Source of the DNA: Heligmosomoides polygyrus polygyrus
Lineage: Eukaryota; Nematoda; Chromadorea; Rhabditida; Heligmosomidae
Reading direction: 5' to 3'
Length of the DNA stretch: 64,000 bases
Assembly: GCA_947396885.1 (NCBI GenBank)
Contig: OX377204.1
Coordinates: forward strand, 868,001 to 932,000
The first letter of the stretch is position 1, and each line of letters opens with the position of its first letter. Positions 9,604 to 17,738 of the stretch are shown piece by piece. The notes below the pieces were generated by a model, which did not search any database, was not told where the DNA came from, and worked only from the letters and a program-made list of their open reading frames with translations. The translations under genes and the position numbers were made by a program.

Positions 9604-12264
9604 TGAAAACGCGAACCAAATGCGACCGTGTATTGCGCAGAGACGCAGGTGGGATGCAGGGGATGGACTCCTTGCTCCTGCTGTGTCGGGTCGACGCGTT
9701 TCTTGTGCGTGGGAGGGCATGTTCAGCACAGTGTGCGTGGATGTGTCCGTGACTGTGCGGATTGTAACTGTGTCGGCCCGGCCAAAAGCAAGCACTCGGT
9801 AGAGTGGGAGTACATGTAAGGCGATTCGAGGCCGCCTTAAGTCTCGCCCCGTCCCTTCGGGCAGTCTGGCTGGCTGCCCGAAATTCTTCGCCCGCACGAC
9901 AGTGCCTGACTAGCTATCCGTTTTGTACTGCAATCAAAAACGGCAGCACTAAAGGGCCTCATTCCCCTGACCCCGAAAGAGCCCCATTTCTGCAGCGATG
10001 GGAAGGACGAGTACGGAGAGGCTGCTAAAATCTCAGGGCCTAACCAGGCTGCGCAAATTGAGAAGGACTAGGATGACGATCTGTACTTACAACGCCCGAA
10101 CGCTTGCATCGGAAGCATCCGTCGAGGACCTGATGATGCAAGCCAAGAATATCAAGTATGACGTCATCGGACTGACCGAGACGAGAAGACACACCCCTTA
10201 CACGCCGCCTACGAGAAGAACTGTTCCACAGAACATGCGACAGCAGGGGAGTAGGCGGCGTTGGTGTCCTCGTCTACACACACTTGGCCATGAACATCGA
10301 TTCGTACGAGTCTCTGACAACCGAGTCGGACTTCTGCGACTGAAGCGATGTGGCTCCGTGCCAGCCTTGACTGTGTTCGTCGCGTATGCCCCAACATCCG
10401 ACTACGACGACGAAGAGGTCGAAGCCTTCTACGTGGAGCTGGAGATGTTCTATAAGGAAGATCACACCTTCTACAAGGTGATCGTCGGCGACTTCAACGC
10501 CAATATCGAACGCGAAGGTCGCTGGAAGAACTTCACATCGGAACCCATGGTTTGGAGTGAAACGAGCAAGGTGGAAGGCTGTCTGAGTTTATCATGTCGA
10601 CCAAGACCATCCATGGAAACTCACAGTTCCAGAAGCCTCCCTCCCTACGACGGACCTGGGAATCCCCCGGTGGCCAGTTCCACAACGAGATCGACCACAT
10701 CATCTTCAACCGCCGGTATTGCCTGCGCGACGTGTCCCGAGGGCCGCGAAGTTCAAGAAGAGGGATCCCAGAACGACCATCAACTGGGACCTCTACACCT
10801 CTCTTGCCGGCCTTTGGGAAGATGCCGTCATGGACAACGTCGATGAGGAATACGACCGCTTCGTGCACCATCTGCACGATAGTGCTAAAGGAGACGAGAG
10901 CTTGAAGACCACCAAGAGACCCCTGTCTCCGGAAACTCTCGAGCTGATACGCCAGCGTGGAGCAGCACGAGCGTCAGGCAACTACCAACTGACGTCCGAG
11001 CTTGCGAAGTTATGCAGAGCGGGATCTTAAGGAGAGAAGGGCGGAAGTGTTTGCTGAAGCTGCAGAGGCAGGTTTGAGCATCGCAATGCCCGCCGGAACT
11101 TCGCCAACTTCAAGACCAAGATGACCGCTCTCCGACGTCCTGACAGAACCGTCACCTCTTCCAGAAGGACCATGGAGAAGGTCATCCACGACTTCTACAC
11201 CGATCTCTTCGATAGCCTCGTCCACCTGCCCCCATGCCATCTTCCGCAGGATGGATACGTCGTTCCCTCTGTTCTCTCTTCCGAGATCCGACACGCCATC
11301 TCGTCGGTGAAGAAACGTACAGCACCCGGTCCCGACAGGATGAGACCCGAACACCTGAAGAACCTCCCGCCAGCGCTCATCAACACCCTGGCGCCGCTCT
11401 TCACGCGCTACCTGTCGGAGTGCAAGGTTCCATCTCAGTGGAAGACCAGCAGGACCGTCTTGCTGTACAAGAAGGGAGATGTGCACGACATTGGCAACTA
11501 TCGCCCGATCTGCATGCTGTCCGTAGTCTACAAGCTGTTCACTCTAATGATCCTGAATAGGATCAGCAGAACGCTGGACGAAGGACAGCCATGGGAAGCA
11601 GGATTTCGGAGAGGATTCAGCACGATCGACCACATAAACACCATTACGAAGCTCGTCGAAGTGTCGCGAGAGTACAAGCTGCCGCTGTGCCTTACGTTCA
11701 TCGACCTGAGGAAGGCATTCGACTACGTCGAGACTGAAGCGGTCCTCGACGCCCTGCTCACTCAGGGTGTTCCTACTCAGCACATCAGTCCTTCGAGAGC
11801 TGTACAGTGGATTCACGACCAAGATCTCTCCATTCTACAACGACGTCGTCATCGACGTGAAGAGAGAGGTTCGGCAAGGGGATACCATGTCCCCGAAGCT
11901 CTTCAGCACCACCCTCGAAAACGTCATGCGCGAACTAGAATGGGAAGACATGGGAGTGAATGTCGACGGCCGGCGGCTGCACCATCTTCGCTTCGCTGAT
12001 GACATCGTGCTCATAACACCGAGGATCAGTCAGGCGGAGCGGATGCTGGCCGACTTCGATCGTGTATGTGGGAACGTTGGACTGCAGCTGAATCTTACGA
12101 AGACGATGTTCATGAGGAACGGGCAAGTTTCTGATGCCCCATTCTCGCTCAAACGGAACGAACATCTCCGAATGCTACAGCTACGTCTATCTGGGTCGCG
12201 AAGTCAATATGGCCAATGACCTAGCGCCAGAGCTGAGCAGGAGGAAACGAGCGGATTGGGGAGC
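9604..12264 (+). mobile_element. RTE-type LINE, lineage B, copy 1 (3'-truncated)
   Basis: The lineage differs from the neighbouring RTE, with FADD instead of YADD and a distinct endonuclease. The stretch 9604-10000 is GC-rich, non-coding and plausibly its 5' untranslated region; its start is not visible because it abuts the truncated lineage-A copy. Coding remnants run from about 10000 to 12264, where the sequence RRKRADWGA is cut off by an inverted-repeat element. Loss of the 3' end is unusual for a LINE and here probably reflects the later insertion or rearrangement. Confidence 0.8.
9998..12264 (+). pseudogene. RTE endonuclease/reverse transcriptase pseudogene, lineage B
   Basis: The endonuclease (apurinic type) begins near 10070 with MTICTYNARTLAS. 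The expected glutamate is in LTETRRH, then VFVAYAPTSDYDD and VIVGDFNANIE, and in a shifted frame NEIDHIIFNRR (about 10680-10710). The usual SDHR motif is not found; about that point a deletion occurs. The reverse transcriptase follows, with TAPGPDRMRPEHLK, NYRPICMLS, LTFIDLRKAFDYVE and, after another shift, LRFADDIVLI (FADD at 11992-12003). At least four frame changes separate the pieces, so this is a dead copy. The domain order and approximate length match a full RTE ORF up to the truncation. Confidence 0.85.
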
Positions 12265-12620
12265 TCCAAATACTCCAAATAACCCCCTGGGAGAAGTTCG
12301 GGCAAAACCGGTGATGATGACCTCGACAGCCCTAGTCATCCGTACCTTCTTTGAGGTCACTGTTTAACATTCGCTGGAGAGAAAAAAACGTTGTATGAGT
12401 GAAATAAATGTGTAGGAGATGTGTAGGAAGTAAACTGATTTAAATCGCCATTAAGGTACTATTGTACTTTTACGACTCCAGAGGTCGAAGAGAGGTCGAA
12501 AAAAAAAACTCGCTCAAGCTCCGCCCAAGGGGTTATTTGGTGTGCATGAATGTGACATCCATTTTTGAAGTCTCGGCCGATTACGGTAGGCTACGGTAGG
12601 TACGGATGACTAATAAGCAG
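12263..12620. repeat. Inverted-repeat element with two interlocked arm pairs
   Basis: CCAAATAACCCC (12275-12286) pairs with GGGGTTATTTGG (12529-12540). A second pair, CTAGTCATCCGTACCT (12332-12347) and AGGTACGGATGACTAA (12598-12613), overlaps the first in a crossing order. The first arm (TTCGGGC...CCAGGGGGTTATTTGG when inverted) belongs to the repeat family also seen at 14616, 40183 and 58417-59008. It ends the LINE on its left. Confidence 0.6.
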
Positions 12621-12638
12621 AGCCTCCAAAGTGGCGGT

Positions 12639-12900
12639 GAGCTTTTGCGATGCAATTTTTACAGGATGAAGGGTCCCATGTGAGAAGTCGAAAACCGTAG
12701 TTAATTTTTACGGAATGCTCTTCTATGGGCGAAAAAAGCGTGTGGAAGTGCGAGCGCGAAGTTCATCACGTCCTGCTGCCACGCTAATGAATATGGTCGG
12801 CTGGCGCAGTGAGTAGCGATGTCACCTCTAGGGCGAACCGAGTGGGTTTTACGGTTCGACCTCCGATGTCGCCATAGCTCTTGCACACATCGGATCGTTA
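12639..12900 (+). repeat. tRNA-related repeat, family S, copy 2 (interrupted by mariner M2)
   Basis: It starts GAGCTTTTGCGATGC like copy 1. The A-box-like part is GGCGCAGTGAGTAGCGATG (about 12803) and the B-box-like part ACGGTTCGACCTCCG (about 12851). It is cut at 12900 by mariner M2 and resumes at 14162-14225 (TTATGTGCTTGC...AGTAAGTAA). Confidence 0.6.
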
Positions 12901-14159
12901 TTAGGATGTCCCATAATTTTGTGGGCTATTTGAACCATAAGTGTTTGGCGCGTTATAACTTCTTTATACAAGATCCAAACGGGATGTTCTCTTGGCAGAA
13001 GAAGGCGATTCGAATATGTTTCGCAATAGGGTATTGATTATCTCTATCGGCCTGCTGCCCGCACTTTGGCAATTTCTCAAAAATGGAGCAGAAATCGACG
13101 TATCGCGACTTGCTTCTTCATCACTTCCGTTCTGGACAGTCTGCGTACGCTGCTCACAAAGCTGTCGTTGCTTTGTTAGGTCCTGACGTGCGCAGCAAGT
13201 TCACGTGTGAAACATGGCTCAATCATTTCCAGAAGGGAATGTACAGCATTGCGGACAAAAAGCATTCTGGAAGAGCGATCGGACCGAATGAACGACGAGG
13301 GCTTGCAGCAGCCAGGAGGCAACCTGCCAGAAGCGTAAGGACGATATCGAAGGCTATCAGTACTCCACGTGGCACTGTTCAAAGCGGAAGAAGAGCAGTC
13401 TTGCCAGGATGGATCCCGCATGCACTGACTCCGTCTCAGAGGCGAGAGTGAGTGGTCACCTGTCAGAATAATCTCAACCGCGCAAGAACGACTACGTGGT
13501 TGAACACGATTGTGGCACAGGACGAGAAGTGGTGCATGTACGGTAACACCACACGGGTGATCCAGTGGCTTCTGAAGCACACAAGACCAGAACGAATTCC
13601 GAAGCCGTCACCACATGGGAAGAAGATTTTGCTTTCATTTTGGTTCACGAGTCGGGAAGTCCTCCACTACTCGCTTTTTCCGGATGGACAGGCGATTACA
13701 GCAGACTTGTTCACTGAAGATATGCTGGACACGAAGCGTACGCTGCTTGAGAAGTATCCAAGATTCGGAACTATTCGTGTGTTAATGTATAATGCAGACC
13801 GCATCGAGCGAAGCGAACGCAGGAGACGGTGGGAAAGGAGTCTATCTAGATTGCGGCACATCCTGCGTATTCACCAGATATCAGCCCTTGTGGCTATGCT
13901 GCATTTAGAGGTCTTGCTCCTTTTTCCATGAACAAACGATGCTCGTAACGTCAAGAGGTTCAGTGCGCAATCGACGAATGGATCGGCAGCAGGCCAGCTT
14001 CTTTCTGGTAGAATGCAAACAACTCGCTGCCCAATCGTTGGAGAAAGGTTGTGGCCACAGATGGAGAATATATCATTTGACTACGCTTGATCATTATCCT
14101 GTTGTAGTAACTTCTAATAAAGATGGTATGATAGCCCAGAAAATTATGGGACACCCTAA
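12901..14159 (+). mobile_element. Mariner element M2, complete ends, inactive
   Basis: The ends are inverted: TTAGGATGTCCCATAATTTT at 12901 and, read inward from 14159, TTAGGGTGTCCCATAATTTT. The inversion continues to about 29 bp with two mismatches. TA lies on both flanks (12899-12900 and 14160-14161). The length of 1259 bp is normal for mariner. The flanks together reconstitute a family S repeat, so the insertion point is certain. Confidence 0.9.
13083..14140 (+). pseudogene. Mariner-family transposase pseudogene (M2)
   Basis: The ATG at 13083 starts MEQKSTYRDLLLHHF, followed by an N-terminal helix-turn-helix region (FTCETWLNHFQKG). After a stop near 13450 the catalytic half continues in another frame: QDEKWCMYGN carries the first Asp. 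The region that should read HDNARPH has become YNADRIER, so the second Asp is lost. A shift leads to PAYSPDISPCGYAAFRG, where the third Asp has become Gly. The C-terminus (DEWIGSRPASFW, NRWRKVVATDGEYI) is easily recognised. Loss of two catalytic residues plus several frame breaks means it is inactive. Confidence 0.85.
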
Positions 14160-14161
14160 TA

Positions 14162-14225
14162 TTATTATGTGCTTGCTTTATCACAGGAGCCAATTTGCAC
14201 ACGATTAATGCTTTTAGTAAGTAAT
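14162..14225 (+). repeat. Family S copy 2, distal part
   Basis: Continuation of the repeat interrupted by mariner M2. It contains AGCCAATTTGCACAC and AGTAAGTAA, which align with the inverse of 14262-14310 in copy 3. Confidence 0.6.
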
Positions 14226-14254
14226 CCGTAATCCGTTGAGGTGACTCAAACGAA

Positions 14255-14520
14255 TGCAGAAAAGGGGCACATTTACTTACTTAAAGCATTGTGTGCAAAT
14301 TGACTCCTGTTATTGCGCAAACACATCATACTAACGACACGATGAGTGCAGAAACTTTGGGGGCACCGGGGAACCAACCATAAAACCCACACGGTGCGCC
14401 CCGGAGGCAGCATCCCTACCCACTGCACCAACTATCCAATTGCGGCGCGGTGGCAGTAGGGCGTGATGAACTTCGCGCTGCCACTACAACACGCCTTTTT
14501 TCTACCACAGAAGAGCATTC
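14255..14520 (-). repeat. tRNA-related repeat, family S, copy 3 (inverted, uninterrupted)
   Basis: Read on the minus strand it contains GCGCGAAGTTCATCACG, an A-box-like GGTGCAGTGGGTAGGGATG (about 14415-14433), the GTGGGTTTTATGGTT block, and then CAATTTGCACACAATGC. It parallels copy 2 but has no mariner, so it shows the pre-insertion arrangement. The pair forms a large inverted repeat around about 14240. A relative of the GGGGTTATTTGG-type repeat lies just beyond (14616-14640). Confidence 0.6.
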
Positions 14521-14811
14521 TGAAAACGGCATTACGCTGGAGTACGGGAGGTTACAGAAGGTTGGCTGACCAATGGTAAGGTCATGGTAACCGCTTTCGT
14601 CCAAACGTTATCTGCAGGGCTAATCTGGGGTGTTGATCACAAATCTGACCCTTTTGACAATTTTGAGCGAAGAAATTGTGTGGATGTGTAGGAAGCAAAT
14701 TGGATCGAAAGCAAGAGCCTTCTCTGGGGAATGAAAATATCAGGTCTATTAAAGAGGTTCTTCAGGAAACTCGGTTGTCTGGTGTTGTGTCGTTCTACAG
14801 TCCCTCCTATA

Positions 14812-14950
14812 GGCCTGTGTCATACTATCGCTCACCCGAGCGAAGCCTAATGATATAGGCTCCCATATCGACTCATCGCTTCGCGCGATCGATATGGGAG
14901 CTTATCGTTAGGCTTCGCTCGGGGTGAGCAGCGGTATGACATAGGCCATC
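14812..14950. repeat. 139-bp palindromic element
   Basis: GGCCTGTGTCATACTAT at the left pairs with the inverse of GGTATGACATAGGCC at the right. Pairing runs almost the full length through CACCCGAGCGAAGCCTAA and GGCTCCCATATCGA to a GC-rich loop (CTTCGCGC) near 14881. It has no coding capacity, and its ends suggest a small foldback transposon. Confidence 0.75.
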
Positions 14951-15097
14951 GGATTCGACTTCGCAGTTATTCAGAACCGTCTCATGGAAGGACTCGCTAG
15001 TGATTCTCCCTCATTGCGCTCTCGAATCCGGCTTGAGCGGTTTGGTCGCAAACTCCTCAATACGCCTAATTCGCTGATGGCTTATCAGTTATGACAA

Positions 15098-15274
15098 CAG
15101 GGATCGGATTCAACTTACAGAGATTTGGCAGAGAGATTACAACGAAAAATCCTGATAACGCCAACATTTCACCATGTCGCCTGTTGAAAAAACGCGTCAA
15201 TTCGCGTTTTTCAGGAATTTCGGCTGTAATTTCTCCGCTAAATCTCTGTAAGTCGTTGATGAATCCAGCCCCAG
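15098..15274. mobile_element. Palindromic MITE, 'GGATTCATCAACGACTTAC' family, copy 1
   Basis: The left arm is GGATCGGATTCAACTTACAG; the right arm reads back CTGGATTCATCAACGACTTA. The arms contain TACAGAGATTTRGC and ATTACARC.GAAA on both sides and meet at a loop of about 30 bp. Related elements lie at 40835-40905 (one arm), 41057-41228 and 46025-46173. Confidence 0.7.
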
Positions 15275-15400
15275 GTGGTATGCGCCGCGCAGATGGAAAC
15301 TCCACTCGATACAATGCTTTAACGCATTTGCTTAACCCTGGAGAGGCTGGTAGAGAGGCTATATGTTGTTACAGGATGTTTTGTTGCGATCAAAACTCTT

Positions 15401-15470
15401 GCGCCATGCGGGACTCGAACCCGCATCTTCTGCTTTCCGGGCAGCGATGTTCGCCTTACACCACCGGCGC
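15401..15470 (-). tRNA. tRNA-like cloverleaf, probable pseudogene
   Basis: Read on the minus strand a cloverleaf folds. The 5' acceptor side is GCGCCGG, the D stem is GTGT/ACAT, and the anticodon arm is GCTGC-CCGGAAA-GCAGA. The T arm GCGGG-TTCGAGT-CCCGC is perfect. The 3' acceptor side is ATGGCGC, giving one G-T pair and one mismatch. By position the anticodon would be GGA, but position 33 is C where almost all tRNAs have U. It is more likely a tRNA-derived repeat than a working serine tRNA. Confidence 0.4.
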
Positions 15471-15645
15471 TGCTTGACCGCACGTAACATCCGCGATATC
15501 CTCCAGGTCTGTCAGCACCCACCCGTGATACGGGGATGGGCCGGTCGCTGATATCAGCGTGGAACCGGTTAAGCTGAAGACCTTACTAGTAACAATGCTT
15601 TAACACATTTGCTTAAGCCTGGAGAGGCTGGTTGAAAGGCTATAA

Positions 15646-15705
15646 GGCGAACATCGCTGCCCGGAAAGCAGAAGATGCGGGTTCGAGTCCCGCCCGGCGC
15701 AAGGG
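15646..15705 (+). tRNA. tRNA-like fragment lacking the 5' end
   Basis: This contains the D-loop side, anticodon arm and T arm of the same tRNA-like sequence. It ends CCGGCGC, which would pair perfectly with the GCGCCGG 5' end of the other copy. Its own 5' acceptor half is missing, so it is a fragment. Confidence 0.4.
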
Positions 15706-15741
15706 TTTTGATCGCAACAAAACATCCAGTAACACCACTCG

Positions 15742-16559
15742 ATACAGAATCTCTGGAATGCCGTCTGCGTCGTCGAACTCATAGCACGTACCCCGTGGCT
15801 GTACACGACAGCATGCTTGAATAATGCATCAGATATCTCACAAGAACGAACAATTGCGTCTCAATAACCATTCATTTAAGATGTCGGATCGCACGAGAGA
15901 ACAGTATGCTGTGGAGTGGACGGTCCCTTGTATCATCCGCTTGATTCGTCGCTTGCCGTCGCTTCGCATGAGACCTAAGCACACATTATAAAATAAATGC
16001 AATATTCAATATTTAATAAATTCAATAAAAAATTCACATAAAATAGATAACTCACATCAACACTGAAGTCTTCGACCATTCAGCTGACACATAATTTGCT
16101 CGATTTTTAAACCTCGAGTTGACAACTGTCGTTAAGAACCATGCGTCACACGTCGACACGGCAGACCATGGAAAGCCCATAACAATTCAAAACCACACAA
16201 GAATCAATATCACCTAGTAATCCCACATGCCAGAACACATTATCCCAACAACGAAATAATCAGAACAAAATTTTTTGTTTTGAACGAAAATTTCCTCCCA
16301 CCCACCCACTGTTTTTTTTTTTTCACAAAAAGATGCACAGAACAACTCGAAAACGGATCGCAAATGGAACTGAAAGTTTCGTAGCAAAATGTGAATGCAA
16401 AATCGACAACAAGACATTGACGGTCAACGAAAAATTCACCTCTTCGAGATAAGGCTAAACATTTCAGCTTACGAGAAAACCCCCAGCTTTTCTAATATTC
16501 CACAAAACCCTTACAAAACATCTCGTCGAAACGTGAACGGAAGCAAGAATACGTTAATT
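15742..16559. other. Gene-free stretch before the satellites
   Basis: AT-rich, especially 15985-16060 and 16310-16330 (T run). I find no gene. From about 16370 it may contain very decayed satellite-like sequence, but I cannot prove it. Confidence 0.4.
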
Positions 16560-17144
16560 CCAAAAGCAATCAGAGTTCAACGATACCGGGCGTAAAATCA
16601 CTCGAGTTACTGTATCACACCAGCGAAAACTGCTCACAACGGCAGCGGTGCCCAAAACCATATGCCAAAATCGTACTCGTTATCACTACCAGACAACTCG
16701 TGATGAGAACCCTCCTCCAATCCATCATATCAGCGCACAAAATCCATAGCAATCCGAGCACCCAAATCAGAAATGTAGCAAGCAGAATTCTAGAAAATCA
16801 CTCAGAACTTAATCCATCATTCCTATCTATAAAATGCTGGGCAGCACACAACCAGCGGCACACGGACATTGCCACTCCATTCAACCAGATCACCATTCAA
16901 TTATATCATCAAAACCTAACGAATACAAAAGAGAAACAGCAGAATCTAATGTGCAGGCCGCTCTTATAAATCACCGCTGCCTAGAGAAAACTGCACAATG
17001 TGCTTACCACAGATTCTTGCACTTAGAGAAAACATCACTGGAAGGCAACACAGTAGGATTCGAAAGTATAGACACCAGCGAGATTCCTGATGACCATAAT
17101 CTTCTATGGACAGATCCTCGCGCAACTACACGACGGCACAATGA
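16560..17144 (+). repeat. Decayed satellite A-like monomers
   Basis: GCCTAGAGAAAACTGC... (from about 16978) through TTCGAAAGTATAGACACCAG to TCTATGGACAGATCCTCG follows the order of satellite A (GAGAGAAAACTGC, TTCGAAAGTATAGACGCTAG, TCTACGGACAGATCCTCG) with many differences and some indels. Upstream, CCCAAAACCATATGCCAAAATCG...TACTCGTTATC near 16650 matches the CCCAAACCATAACCAGAATACGAG block. These are old, non-homogenised relatives at the array edge. Confidence 0.7.
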
Positions 17145-17738
17145 AGAAATCGATATAAGAATTCGCTCGCCAGGCATTCAACTGTGGAGTAGGCTACAAA
17201 CGCGTTGATGGGACCGCGACTAGACCTGTGATGAGGTTAAACGAAACTTTAACAGACATTTCCAAGAGTAAACGACTCCCTCTACCAATCCTTTGGTTTG
17301 CTGTAGTGCGGTGGCGGACTCGCTGGTCGACATCCTACGACTCGGCTTTTCGTTTGCTTCAACAGAAAGAGTTTCCGAACAACGCCCCTCCCCCCACACA
17401 AGAAATCGATATAAGAATTCGCTCGCCAGGCATTCAACTGTGGAGTAGGCTACGGAACGCGTTGATGGGACCGCGACAAGACCTGTGATGAGGTTAAACG
17501 AAACTTTAACAGACATTTCCAAGAGTAAACGACTCCCTCTACCAATCCTTTGGTTTGCTGTAGTGCGGTGGCGGACTCGCTGGTCGACATCCTACGACTC
17601 GGCTTTTCGTTTGCTTCAACAGAAAGAGTTTCCGAACAACGCCTCCCTCCCTCCCACACAAGAAATCGATATAAGAATTCGCTCGCCGGTATTCAACTGT
17701 GGAGTAGGCTACGAAACGCGTTGATGGGACCGTGACTA
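17145..17738 (+). repeat. Satellite B, left block
   Basis: Two full units plus a partial unit of the 256/259-bp repeat, beginning at GAAATCGATATAAGAATTCG. These units carry slight differences from the main block (CTCGCCAGGCATTC against CTCGCCGGCATTC). The block ends where satellite A begins, in a shared CGAAACGCG context. Confidence 0.9.

Larger units (their letters stand above)
15312..15741. repeat. Rearranged duplicated locus with an inverted tRNA-like segment
   Basis: A segment of about 53 bp (CAATGCTTTAACGCATTTGC onward, 15312-15364) is repeated directly at 15592-15645. What follows is the same tRNA-like segment in opposite orientations: minus strand at 15368-15470, plus strand at 15646-15741, including the shared outer block GTTTTGATCGCAACAAAACA. 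Duplication plus inversion of one part is the simplest explanation. Confidence 0.75.
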
